Shown: piece by piece, positions 1 through 8,104 of the stretch
Position numbering within the stretch: position 1 is the first letter of the stretch
Layout of the letters: every line of letters begins with the position of its first letter
Assembly: GCA_031292625.1 (NCBI GenBank)
Contig: JARLGU010000019.1
Span: 62,001 to 126,000 of the forward strand
DNA length: 64,000 nucleotides
Source of the DNA: Capsulimonadaceae bacterium
GTDB lineage: Bacteria > Armatimonadota > Armatimonadia > Armatimonadales > Capsulimonadaceae
Direction of reading: 5' to 3'
Program-made: the position numbers and the translations under genes
The notes under the pieces: generated by a model
What the model was told of the DNA's origin: nothing
Databases searched by the model: none
What the model saw: the letters and a program-made list of their open reading frames with translations, nothing else

Positions 1-171
1 GACGATGTTTGACGCTGCAATCGGATCGATGTCGCTGTGATCGATCACGGCGATGTCACCGGGACGAAGGCGCTTAATGAGCTCCTTCGTACGCCGCCCT
101 TTGCGCGCGACGCCGGAAATGGGCGTCAGCTGCGCCCCGGCATCCGTAGACGACGACAGAGGATTGATCAT
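1..171 (-). CDS. SteA-like protein, N-terminal part (runs off window)
   Basis: The first 57 codons read MINPLSSSTDAGAQ and then a segment with RRTKELIKRLRPGDIAVIDH, which closely resembles the start of the SteA-like cytokinetic-ring / thiamin-pyrophosphokinase-like family of Actinobacteria and relatives. Only the N-terminus is inside the window; the catalytic-like part would lie to the left. The ATG at 171-169 was chosen because a -10-like TACACT ends 7 nt upstream, which leaves no room for a leader or a Shine-Dalgarno site. Function in this organism is inferred by family resemblance only. It is divergent from nothing nearby: recD2 upstream is read in the same direction. Confidence 0.6.
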   Translation of the reverse strand, partial: MINPLSSSTDAGAQLTPISGVARKGRRTKELIKRLRPGDIAVIDHSDIDPIAASNIV

Positions 172-178
172 ATCTAAC

Positions 179-208
179 AGTGTAGCATAGGGCGTTCGTT
201 CGGCGCAA
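179..208 (-). promoter_or_regulatory. Leaderless promoter of the SteA-like gene
   Basis: On the minus strand TTGCGC (208-203), an 18-nt spacer and TACACT (184-179) precede the ATG by only 7 nt. Transcription would start at or next to the A of ATG, giving a leaderless mRNA. The -35 match is weak, the -10 match is fair. Confidence 0.4.
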
Positions 209-242
209 CAGACGAAGGACGGAAGCAGGACGATCAAATCTA

Positions 243-2477
243 CTATGTCGACGCAATGAGCCCCTGCATGCGCGCGCGCAGCCTGGTATGCCGTTCAGCC
301 TGCTTATCGTTGCGAACGGCGATCGAAAGCGCACGCTTGTTGCCGACAACCACGGCATACCGTTTCGCGCGGGTAATTGCGGTATACAGCAAATTGCGCT
401 GGAGAAGCGCATAGTGCTGAGTGTGCAGCACGATAACGGCGACGGAAAATTCGCTGCCCTGTGATTTATGAATCGTCAAGGCGTATGCCAGCGAGAGCTC
501 GTCAAGATCCGAGAACTCGTAAACGACATCCTGCTCCGCCATGCGGACAAGCACCGTGGCCGCTTCCGCATCAATCCCGGCGATCACGCCGATCTCGCCG
601 TTAAAAACGCCCTTGTCATAATTGTTGCGCATCTGGATAACGCGATCGCCAAGGCGGAAGATCCGGGCCGAGCGCGAAACTTCAGGCCTGCCGGGCAACG
701 GCGGATTGAGCGTTTGTTGCAGAAGCGCGTTCAGATTAATCGCGCCCGCCGCGCCCTTTTGCATCGGAACGAGCACCTGAATGTCCGCTGGATCGTGGCC
801 GCGACGAGGCAAGCTCCGCGCGACGACGGCGACGGCTTTCGCCGCCGCGTCCTCCGCCTCATCAGCCTGCACAAACACAAAGTCGCGATCGGGTTCCCTC
901 GGCGACGGCAAGTCCGGCATCCGGCCCTGGTTCACCGCATGGGCATTCGTGATAATCGTACTCAGCGCCGCCTGACGAAATACCTGCGTGAGCCGGGCGA
1001 CCGGCGCTACGCCGCTGTCAATGATATCGCAAAGCACGTTGCCGGGACCTACGCTCGGAAGCTGGTCGACGTCGCCGACAAGGATAAGCTGCGTGTCTTC
1101 GGCCAGAGCGCGCACGACGGCGTTGGCAAGGACCATGTCGAGCATCGATGCCTCGTCGACAATCAGCACATCGCATTCGAGCGTGTTTTCCGCGCCAAAC
1201 CGAAACGCGCGCGAAGCCGGATCGTACACCAACATGCGGTGAATGGTCGTCGCGGGCGCACCCGCCGCTTCGGAAAGCCTCTTTGCGGCCCGGCCAGTCG
1301 GCGACGCCAGCAGAACACGCTTTTCGAGCGCGTGCAGCGCCGCGACCAGAATGCGGGTTGTTGTGGTTTTTCCCGTGCCGGGTCCGCCGGTCAACACGCT
1401 CACCCGCGACGTCACGCATTTGGAAACCGCGGCCGCCTGCTCGCCGGAGAGCGCGACGCCTTGCCGTGCAACAAGTTCGGCAATCCACTTGCTCAGTTCG
1501 ACATCGCTCATGCCGACGGATACGGGTCGAGCTGACATGCGCTTTAAGCGGCCTGCAAGGTGGGTCTCAATCGTGTGCAAGACAGGCGTATAGATCGCCT
1601 CTTCCTCGACGCCGAAAAGGGAAATCCGCTCGCTAACCAACTGTTCACGCTCGACGAGCTTGTCGAGACATTCGTCAATCGCGGTCGCACCGAGGATCTC
1701 GCCGGCAGCCGCCGCAAGCTCGTCGCGAGTAAGGAACGCATTTCCGCCGGTCTCGACGGTCTGGTTCATCACATAGATAAGCCCAGCCTCGATCCGGCGA
1801 GGATCGTCTTTCGCGAAACCGAGGTTGCCGGCAATTTGATCGGCGCTCTTGAAGCCGATCCCCCAAATGTCGGTAGCGAGTTGATAAGGGTTGCGCTCGA
1901 CAATGGCGATGGAGTCCGTGCCGTAGGTCTTGTAGATCTTCACTGCGTACGCAGGCGATACGCCGTGAGATTGCAGAAAGAGCATCACGTTGCGGATCTC
2001 ACGTTGGTCGTACCAGGCTTTGCGTATTAACTCGACCCGCTTTTCGCCGATTCCCGCGACTTCCAGCAAGCGGCGCGGCTCCTTGTCGATGATATCGAGC
2101 GCCCGTTCGCCAAATACGTCAACGATGCGCCCTGCCATCACCGGCCCAACGCCCTTGACCATTCCCGACCCCAAATACCGCCGGATGCCATCGACGCTCG
2201 CGGGCCGGATCGCTTCGTAGCGCTGCACCTGCATCTGCGGCCCCCATTTAGGATGGGTCTTCCAGATTCCCTCGCAGCGCAGAAACTCCCCAACCACCGG
2301 GTCAGCGAAATTCCCGAGGACGGTCACCACCTCACGAGAGCCCTCGGGCAACAATCGGGCAACCGTGTAGCCATTCTCTTCGTTGTGAAACGTCACTCGC
2401 TCAAGCACGCCCCGCACTTCGTCGAGCGGCTGTCCGAGATCCAACACGGGCTCCTGATTGCGCCTTGGCGAACTCAC
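243..2477 (-). CDS. recD2: RecD2-type DNA helicase
   Basis: A 744-residue superfamily 1B helicase of the RecD2 (RecD-like, not RecBCD-bound) family, at the usual length. The N-terminal domain (about 15-100) and helix-hairpin-helix region (about 100-230, with GVGPVMAGRIVDVFG) precede the motor. Walker A is GGPGTGKTTTTR near residue 365, motif II is VLIVDEASMLD, motif III GDVDQLPSVGPG, and the C-terminus has ALTIHKSQGSEF and LLYTAITRAK (motifs V and VI). The family unwinds DNA 5'-3' and acts in repair and replication stress. The start is a GTG at 2477; a TACAAT box ends 6 nt upstream, so it is probably a leaderless transcript. Confidence 0.95.
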   Translation of the reverse strand: MSSPRRNQEPVLDLGQPLDEVRGVLERVTFHNEENGYTVARLLPEGSREVVTVLGNFADPVVGEFLRCEGIWKTHPKWGPQMQVQRYEAIRPASVDGIRRYLGSGMVKGVGPVMAGRIVDVFGERALDIIDKEPRRLLEVAGIGEKRVELIRKAWYDQREIRNVMLFLQSHGVSPAYAVKIYKTYGTDSIAIVERNPYQLATDIWGIGFKSADQIAGNLGFAKDDPRRIEAGLIYVMNQTVETGGNAFLTRDELAAAAGEILGATAIDECLDKLVEREQLVSERISLFGVEEEAIYTPVLHTIETHLAGRLKRMSARPVSVGMSDVELSKWIAELVARQGVALSGEQAAAVSKCVTSRVSVLTGGPGTGKTTTTRILVAALHALEKRVLLASPTGRAAKRLSEAAGAPATTIHRMLVYDPASRAFRFGAENTLECDVLIVDEASMLDMVLANAVVRALAEDTQLILVGDVDQLPSVGPGNVLCDIIDSGVAPVARLTQVFRQAALSTIITNAHAVNQGRMPDLPSPREPDRDFVFVQADEAEDAAAKAVAVVARSLPRRGHDPADIQVLVPMQKGAAGAINLNALLQQTLNPPLPGRPEVSRSARIFRLGDRVIQMRNNYDKGVFNGEIGVIAGIDAEAATVLVRMAEQDVVYEFSDLDELSLAYALTIHKSQGSEFSVAVIVLHTQHYALLQRNLLYTAITRAKRYAVVVGNKRALSIAVRNDKQAERHTRLRARMQGLIAST

Positions 2478-2483
2478 GCTCGT

Positions 2484-2489
2484 ATTGTA
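2484..2489 (-). promoter_or_regulatory. -10 box of recD2 (TACAAT), leaderless
   Basis: TACAAT on the minus strand lies 6 nt from the GTG start of recD2. No convincing -35 is visible and there is no Shine-Dalgarno site between the box and the start. The rest of 2478-2625 shows no gene that I can support. Confidence 0.4.
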
Positions 2490-2625
2490 CCGCTTCTTCG
2501 ATCAACAGGGCGACAACGGACCTGCCGGCAACAATTCAGGCCGTCAGGCAGCGGAAATCGACAATGGGGACAAGGCCCCGGCCACTATGCGCCCGCCGCA
2601 GCGTCCGAAAATCGCCCGCGCCCCA

Positions 2626-2880
2626 AGAGCGGTACAAAATCGAAAGGTCTTGTAAGACGGCTCCCCGGCCGCCGTGGCCGTTTTTGAAAAAGGGCCGTCA
2701 CGACGGTTTCACTGCTTCACGATATGCGCTGGAATCGGACGTTGGCGGCAAAACGCCGTGCGCGTGTTGACGAAGCCTTGACGACCACCGCCGTGAACGG
2801 AGCGCGAGTAAAAAAATGCCCCGGCGGCATGAGCCGTCCTGAATCTTTCTCGCAATACGCCAATTTATTACACGCGCTCC
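2626..2880 (+). repeat. Element A, copy 1 (about 255 bp, full length)
   Basis: One of eight related intergenic repeats in the window. The ends are imperfect inverted repeats of the form AGAGYGTGT...ACACRCTCT. Near the left end a stem CGGCC-GCCGT-GGCCG (2666-2680) runs into TTTTT; near the right end ATGCC-CCGGC-GGCAT (2816-2830) is preceded by seven A, that is, it runs into T7 on the minus strand. The TAA of the MFS gene (2868-2870) lies inside the right end. It sits between the 3' end of the MFS gene and the 5' side of recD2. Confidence 0.85.
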
Positions 2881-4160
2881 AAGAAGATGGCGGCGGCGAT
2901 CAATACGGCAGCCGAGAATACATAGACGGATGAAGACAACGCGATGGCGTGACTCATGTTGCCCATTTGCGTGCCGCTCGCGCCGTGCATCGTCAACCAG
3001 CCGACAGCAACCGGTCCCAGCGCGCCGCCGCCCCACCCGACCGTGTTCATCACGCCGGCCGCCGTACCGCGAGCGCGGACCGGGACGACATCGTAGAGGG
3101 AGGCGAAAATCCCGGAGTCGTAGAAGCTCTTGCAGACGCCAAACCCCATCATTGCAACAAGAATGGTCGAACCGCTGGTGGTGGAGCCCACAAGATAAAC
3201 GAAACTCGCTCCCGCAATCAGGCCGATCGCCTGCACGATCGCCCGTCCGCCGCGCAAACGCTTTGCCAGGCGGTCCGCCAGCCAGCCGGCGACGGGGACG
3301 CCGATGATGCTTGGCAAGTGAATCGCGGCCGGTCCAAGAAGCGCCGCCTTCGTCAGTGAGAAGCCGAACTTGTCGTGGAGAAACGAAGGCGTCCACGAGA
3401 GGAAGATTGCGCCGACAAAATTCGCGCCGGCAAACGCCAGCATGAGCAACCAGCCGATCGGTTTCTTGAACACCATGACAATGGCTTCGAGGAGTTTCGG
3501 AGCCGGTTCGGATGCGCTGGCGGCTGTGTCCGCTGTTTCACGCAACGGCTCGCGCAGGAAACGAAACAGCATCAGCGAGAGCAGCGCTCCGGCGGCGCCG
3601 AACACGTAAAACCCCGCGCGCCATCCGATCGTCTCTGCAAATAAAGCGCCAAGGAAGCTCCCCGCAATCGTCCCCGCGTAAACGCCCGATTGGTGAAGCG
3701 AAAGGGCTCGGGAGCGCGTGGCCGGACCGTGATAGTCGCTCAGCATGGACATCGACGCCGGGAAATAGAACGTTTCCCCCATGCCCGCGAGCGCCCGAAC
3801 GGTCACGAAACTCGGCAGACTGCGACACAGGCCAGTCATTGCCGTAACGCTGCTCCAAAACACACAGCCGCCAAGGATCAATGTCTTTCGCCGAAAGCGG
3901 TCGCCAATGTAACCCGCAAATGGCGCGGCGAAGGCATATAGCCACATGAACACCGATGCGATGAGCCCAAGATCGTACTTTGTGAAATGGAATTCGTGTT
4001 CGAGAACCGGAAAAACCGCGAAGATCGACTGGCGGTCCGCGTAGTTGAAGAAGCAAACCGACCAGAGCATACCCACGACCGCCCATGGGTAGCTGCGCCC
4101 AGGAGTTGGCGAGCCTGCGACTTTGGACAAAGGCAATGTTTCTTGCATCTCCGCGGGCAT
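2868..4160 (-). CDS. MFS permease (ACS/hexuronate-type)
   Basis: About 430 residues with twelve predicted membrane segments. The N-terminal half has FNYADRQSIFAVFPVLEHEF followed by GLIASVFMWLYA and GYIGDRFRRK, the MFS signature loop between helices 2 and 3, as in the anion:cation symporter branch that moves hexuronates, sialic acids and related acids. I chose the ATG at 4160 because AGGA lies 6 nt upstream; an ATG at 4172 is also open. It starts 1 nt after the stop of the truncated esterase ORF, so the two were probably co-translated. The stop codon is contributed by the end of repeat element A copy 1. Substrate is inferred from the neighbouring sialidase and esterase genes, not from sequence. 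Confidence 0.85.
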   Translation of the reverse strand: MPAEMQETLPLSKVAGSPTPGRSYPWAVVGMLWSVCFFNYADRQSIFAVFPVLEHEFHFTKYDLGLIASVFMWLYAFAAPFAGYIGDRFRRKTLILGGCVFWSSVTAMTGLCRSLPSFVTVRALAGMGETFYFPASMSMLSDYHGPATRSRALSLHQSGVYAGTIAGSFLGALFAETIGWRAGFYVFGAAGALLSLMLFRFLREPLRETADTAASASEPAPKLLEAIVMVFKKPIGWLLMLAFAGANFVGAIFLSWTPSFLHDKFGFSLTKAALLGPAAIHLPSIIGVPVAGWLADRLAKRLRGGRAIVQAIGLIAGASFVYLVGSTTSGSTILVAMMGFGVCKSFYDSGIFASLYDVVPVRARGTAAGVMNTVGWGGGALGPVAVGWLTMHGASGTQMGNMSHAIALSSSVYVFSAAVLIAAAIFLERV

Positions 4161-4161
4161 G

Positions 4162-4491
4162 CTAATCCTCATGCGGTATCACGATGCGCCCGGCAGGCAA
4201 ACCTTCCTTGTTGATCAAGTTCGGCTGCGTCATTTGATCCCGCCCAAAGCGAACCGCGTCGCCCTCTAAGGTAAACGATTGGTATAGCGGCCCGCTGTGA
4301 ACACGGTTCAGCGCATAAATCTTTGAGAGCGCCCAAAGCGCAAACCGCCGACCGATCGGCTCTTTCGCGAGTTCGTGTACATCGAACGCCCCCTTCGCGC
4401 CGCGCCTGAGGTTGATCGCATTTGTCATATTCGAGTCCGTTTCCAGATAAGAGGGTGTGTAATTACTTTGCATGGTGTGAAGAGATTTCAA
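4162..4491 (-). pseudogene. Truncated sialate O-acetylesterase-like remnant
   Basis: The reading frame carries pieces that look like the C-terminal part of a sialate O-acetylesterase: KEPIGRRFALWALSKIYAL then HSGPLYQSFTLEGDAVRFG, and after an abrupt joint QPNLINKEGLPAGRI. In full-length relatives these blocks are separated by extra sequence, so there seems to be an internal deletion. The N-terminal catalytic part with the GQSN block is missing. The first 14 or so codons lie inside repeat element A copy 2, whose left end is at 4450, so the truncation coincides with the repeat boundary. It may still be translated and couple translation to the downstream MFS gene. Confidence 0.55.
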
Positions 4492-4761
4492 GACGGCTCA
4501 TGCCGCCGGGGCATTTATTCTTGGTCGCTTCGCTCCAGGTTAATCGCAGCCAGCAGCTTGCGACAAAATCGCCGTCTCCGGCGTACGAAAAATGGGCCGC
4601 CGGTTCGACAAGCTCACCGCCCTGAGAGCGCCGAAGGGCCGTGCGCGTGTTGACGAGGCATCGTAAATCACCGCCATGAACGAGGCGCGCGCAAAAAAGT
4701 GCCCCGTCGGCACGAGCCGTCCCGAATCTTTCTCGCAATACGCCAGTTTATTACACACTCT
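4450..4761 (+). repeat. Element A, copy 2 (composite, both ends of the same type)
   Basis: The right part matches other copies (stem GTGCC-CCGTC-GGCAC preceded by A6). The left part is an inverted copy of the right end (ATGCC-GCCGG-GGCAT then TTATT), not the usual left end, so two right ends face each other. The TAG of the sialidase fusion gene (4762-4760) overlaps the terminal CTCTA. The left boundary cuts the esterase remnant. Confidence 0.75.
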
Positions 4762-6649
4762 AAGGCTTATCGCTCGCGGCGGCGAGAATGTTCGGCTGGT
4801 TGATCCAGGCATAGTTGAAGTGGTAATAGAATGCGCTGGAAATCAAGTGGATCATGCCGTCGGGAGTCTGCACCGCGGTCATATAGCCGCCTTTTTCAGC
4901 GTGCGTCGCATCCATGTCGTGCGTCCACTCTTTCGTAGGGCTAACGAGATGGCGTTTGACGCCGTCGGTGAGCAACTTCTGCACCGGCCAGGTCTTCCCG
5001 CCATCCTTCGATAGAGCCACAAACATTCCTTCGCCCGTAAACGTCTTGCCCGTCGAGTCGACGAACGGCGCGGGAGGCGTGTACGAGACAAGCATCAAAG
5101 CGCCTTCCTTCAGCCTGCGCAAAACGGGCCGCTGTCCGAACGACACCGGCGGAAACGGAGTTGCTGAATACGTCCAGCTCAAGCCGCCATCATGGGAGAC
5201 GCTCATCGGCATACGTCCGTTGATGTCGTTTCGCCGCCCAATCGCGACCAACGCACCATCCGTCCACTGCGCGACGCCCGTGTGGATGCCGGCAATCCAC
5301 GCCCCGCTCCCGCCCTCTCGGAAGTCGGGTTTCGGCGCGCCTTTGCTCAGCAGGGTCCACGTCTTTGCGTTGTCCTTGCTCGCCAGAAGGACCGAGCCGC
5401 CCTGCGCGCCCCCGGTCGCGTCGCATGGAACATAGATCGTGCCATCCGCCGATTGAAATACGCTGCCGATCGGTTGCGCGCCGGGCACATAGTCATCGGT
5501 GATTAAGCGCGCCTTCGACCAGGTCCGTCCGCTGTCAGTGCTCGTCCGCATAATGACATTGAGCGCGCCCTTATGAGCCGCTGGCGTTATGCCGTTGAAA
5601 TGGTAGATCGTGTTCTTTCCATCCCACCAGAGAGCCGGAGCGTGGTCGTTGCGGCCGGGAGTGTCCCAGAACAGGTCGGCCTTATCCCAATGATCCGCGC
5701 CTTTTCTCAGCCGCGACGCCGCAATTCTCAATTCGCGGCCGGGTTCGTCGTTGGTCGAGTACCAGATCGCGAGGATGTCGCCATTCGGGCAGGCGCAAAG
5801 CCCCGGATCGTGGTTATGTTTGTGGAACAAAGGCCCACCCGCGTCGAGCGGGATCTGCAAGATCGGCAGCGGCTCGCCGAAATACGGCTTCGACATATCG
5901 ATGGATGGTTTCCAGTCGAACCGCGCCTGCGAAACATCCGTCGCCCAAATCGGCGTCTCGCGATCGTGCAGCTTTGGCGCGGGCGCGGGGCCGGCCTCGA
6001 CCAGCCTGAAGCCGATCACGGGATTGCGCGCCTCCGGCAACTCTCCGGTCCTCGTCTGCGACGCCGTTTGGGCGCCCTCCGGCGCAAGCGGCGGCATCCA
6101 ATCCAGGCCCCGCGTGACGCGAAAGTCGCCGCTCACATATCCTGCCGGATCGATCTGTTTCCCGGCGGCATAGGGGCCGTACCAATCCAGGCACCAGTCC
6201 TCTTGCTCATGTGGCGTCTGCAGATCGGCTCCGCGCGCGCTGAACGCGGCCTCCCACTCCGCCTCGGTCGGCAGGCGATACGATTTACCCTCCCGATCGC
6301 TCAACCACTTGCAATAGGCGTTCGCCGCGTCCCACGTCACCCCCCGCACCGGATCATCGTCGCCCTTGGGCTCGCCCCACGCTCCGCGGCCTTTCTTGTG
6401 CGACGGATCGAACGCCTCGAACTCCGCATTCGTAACGGGACGCGACGCGATCTTGAAGGGCTTCGTGAGCACGACTTCATGAGCGGGCCGCACGTCGTAA
6501 AAACCCGAATCGCTTCCCTGCGTAAACGATCCCTTGTCGATTTCAATCCAACTTTGGTTCATGGGTAAACTCGTCTCCGCCGCAACCGCGCCCGCATTGG
6601 CGGCAAACCCGATAGCGGCAATCGTGATAAGGATGGCAATGATCTTCAT
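4760..6649 (-). CDS. Secreted SUMF1-like/sialidase fusion protein
   Basis: A 629-residue protein with a signal peptide (about 1-24, ending in AANAGAVAAE). Residues about 30-220 are a formylglycine-generating-enzyme-like (SUMF1/FGE-sulfatase fold) domain: IEIDKGSFTQGSDSG, RPVTNAEFEAFDP, GVTWDAANAYCKWLSDREGK and YRLPTEAEWEAAF. Residues about 240-625 are a six-bladed sialidase/BNR-like domain with Asp-box type repeats such as STDSGRTWS, SKDNAKTWT, SHDGGLSWT and SKDGGKTW. In such non-FGE proteins the SUMF1 fold is often a ligand-binding module rather than a sulfatase activator. It follows the SASA esterase by 45 nt and is probably in one operon with it. The exact glycan is not known from sequence. 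Confidence 0.85.
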   Translation of the reverse strand: MKIIAILITIAAIGFAANAGAVAAETSLPMNQSWIEIDKGSFTQGSDSGFYDVRPAHEVVLTKPFKIASRPVTNAEFEAFDPSHKKGRGAWGEPKGDDDPVRGVTWDAANAYCKWLSDREGKSYRLPTEAEWEAAFSARGADLQTPHEQEDWCLDWYGPYAAGKQIDPAGYVSGDFRVTRGLDWMPPLAPEGAQTASQTRTGELPEARNPVIGFRLVEAGPAPAPKLHDRETPIWATDVSQARFDWKPSIDMSKPYFGEPLPILQIPLDAGGPLFHKHNHDPGLCACPNGDILAIWYSTNDEPGRELRIAASRLRKGADHWDKADLFWDTPGRNDHAPALWWDGKNTIYHFNGITPAAHKGALNVIMRTSTDSGRTWSKARLITDDYVPGAQPIGSVFQSADGTIYVPCDATGGAQGGSVLLASKDNAKTWTLLSKGAPKPDFREGGSGAWIAGIHTGVAQWTDGALVAIGRRNDINGRMPMSVSHDGGLSWTYSATPFPPVSFGQRPVLRRLKEGALMLVSYTPPAPFVDSTGKTFTGEGMFVALSKDGGKTWPVQKLLTDGVKRHLVSPTKEWTHDMDATHAEKGGYMTAVQTPDGMIHLISSAFYYHFNYAWINQPNILAAASDKP

Positions 6650-6694
6650 CGTATTTGACCTGTATTTGAAGGGGACGAAAAGGCTTGAGCCATG

Positions 6695-7879
6695 TTAACG
6701 CTTTCCGGCGGCGAGCAAAGGATCCAGGTAGGTCTCGATAACCTTCGCCCACAACTCTCCATGCTCTTTGAGCCCCTTGGGAGTCATATGAGCGCCTTCC
6801 GGCTCTCGATAGTCGCCAATCAGCGTGTCCGTATCGGGTCCGGGCAACGCGAGCCCCAGATCCCAAATCCTTTTTTGACCGTCTCGGGGAAGTTTGGAAA
6901 AGGGGACGTTCGGCGCATTATAGCTAGCTTGCGCGACAAACCAGGGAAACGCCCAGCCAGCCTGCAAACGCGAGGTCTGAATGATATGCGCCAAGCCGGC
7001 CGCATACTCTTCGGACGGCGTATTATAATCGCTCTCGCCCTGATGCCAGAGTAACGCCCGAAAGCCTCGCGGTCCCAGTTGCGCGACGCGCGTCATCGTG
7101 AACGCAAAGAGACCGATAGGCGCCTCGGGAAGCCATTGCTCGATCTTGGTCCCGCCGTTCCCGGTCACGGCGACGCCAATCGGAACGTGATAGTGCGCGT
7201 ACAGCGCATCGCCGAGGGAGGGCCAAAAGCTGCCGCCGCGCGCCTTCCACCAGTGCTCGTCATGCGAGCCGTCCTGCGGATCATCGGCGATCTTCCACTC
7301 ATGCCCGGTAAACGAGGACACCATTCCGGATTGCGGCTGCGTTTTGATCTTGCCGTAACTGGTCGAGTTCGACTGACCGGCGCCGACAAATACCTCGCCG
7401 ACGCCGACATGCTCAATCGTGACGTTCTCGTCCGCCAGCCCCGGCGCCGTTGCCCGAAGTTCAATCCGGTACCATCCTCCGGCGGGCGTCGGGATTTCAT
7501 CGTAAAACGAATGCGTCGAACCATCCACCGGCAACCGGCGCCAGCGCGACCCTAAGTCGCCTTTCAGCGGATGCCCGCTGAGGCGGACGTCGACAAACTT
7601 CCCGGACGCGACGGTCCCCGAGACCCGAACCGAACCCTGATATTCCGTCTGCCGCTGAAAAACCTGATACTCCCGCGGCGACGCCACGGTCAGCGCAAGC
7701 GCCGCCGGAAGCGGAGGCGCGACGACCGGCTGCGGCGGCACTGGCGGCGGCGGGCCGCTCGGAGCCGCGTTTGACGCGGCTGACGCGTTTGGTTGCGCGG
7801 CGAGCGAATCCGCGGACGTCGCGGAACCGACGAGAAAGAGCGAAACGGCAAGCATGCCCAGAACGAACGCGTGTGGCAT
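6695..7879 (-). CDS. Secreted SASA-family carbohydrate esterase (sialate O-acetylesterase-like)
   Basis: A 394-residue exported protein (signal peptide about 1-28, then a low-complexity Ala/Pro-rich linker). After a beta-sandwich-like region (about 60-155) comes an SGNH-type esterase: block I VGAGQSNSTSYG near residue 175, GNGGTKIEQWLP, and LLWHQGESDYNTP near 275. These match the sialic-acid-specific acetylesterase (SASA/DUF303) family, which removes acetyl groups from sialic acids or plant polysaccharides. It is the first gene of the leftward cluster with the sialidase fusion and MFS permease, and a palindromic GTATAC pair sits about 40 nt upstream. Confidence 0.85.
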   Translation of the reverse strand: MPHAFVLGMLAVSLFLVGSATSADSLAAQPNASAASNAAPSGPPPPVPPQPVVAPPLPAALALTVASPREYQVFQRQTEYQGSVRVSGTVASGKFVDVRLSGHPLKGDLGSRWRRLPVDGSTHSFYDEIPTPAGGWYRIELRATAPGLADENVTIEHVGVGEVFVGAGQSNSTSYGKIKTQPQSGMVSSFTGHEWKIADDPQDGSHDEHWWKARGGSFWPSLGDALYAHYHVPIGVAVTGNGGTKIEQWLPEAPIGLFAFTMTRVAQLGPRGFRALLWHQGESDYNTPSEEYAAGLAHIIQTSRLQAGWAFPWFVAQASYNAPNVPFSKLPRDGQKRIWDLGLALPGPDTDTLIGDYREPEGAHMTPKGLKEHGELWAKVIETYLDPLLAAGKR

Positions 7880-7917
7880 TTATTGAGTTCCCAAAGCCCA
7901 TTAAAGCGAAACTGAAC

Positions 7918-7936
7918 TTGTATACAAACAGTATAC
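7918..7936. promoter_or_regulatory. Candidate GntR-type operator before the esterase cluster
   Basis: GTATACAAACAGTATAC (7920-7936) is two GTATAC palindromes 5 nt apart, and the first is extended to TTGTATACAA (7918-7927). The GT-x-TA-x-AC core is the usual pattern of GntR-family operators. It lies in front of the SASA esterase start (7879), so repression of the minus-strand cluster by a GntR-family protein is plausible. No direct evidence links it to a specific regulator here. Confidence 0.45.
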
Positions 7937-7953
7937 TACAGCTTACCAGCGGT

Positions 7954-7977
7954 AAAGCGGTCTGTCAAGACCGCTTT
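7954..7977. other. Perfect 9-bp inverted repeat in a divergent intergenic region
   Basis: AAAGCGGTC-TGTCAA-GACCGCTTT. It lies between divergent genes (esterase and ABC exporter), so it is not an obvious terminator for either. It could be an operator or an RNA structure in an upstream leader. Confidence 0.5.
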
Positions 7978-8082
7978 GTCGATTTTACGCAAATCTCTCG
8001 ATCAACATCGCAGCCGCTGCACCCCGTGGTCAAGCGAAGCGCTCGGTTTGGCATCTGCTCGCGCGCCAACAGCGCGGCTGGG

Positions 8083-8088
8083 TATAAT
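8083..8088 (+). promoter_or_regulatory. -10 box (TATAAT) of the ABC exporter gene
   Basis: A perfect TATAAT in the context GGGTATAATCGG lies 16 nt before the ATG at 8105; the leader would be only about 10 nt with no Shine-Dalgarno site. This also rules out the longer open frame that begins at 7976, because that start is upstream of the promoter. Confidence 0.55.
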
Positions 8089-8104
8089 CGGATTGGAATT
8101 CATC

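Noticed and set aside
468-1535. 355-codon open frame on the plus strand
   Set aside because: Fully antisense to recD2, whose motifs are clear; codon pattern follows the mirrored frame.
5573-6568. 331-codon open frame on the plus strand
   Set aside because: Antisense to the SUMF1-sialidase gene; Arg-rich low-quality protein with no domain.
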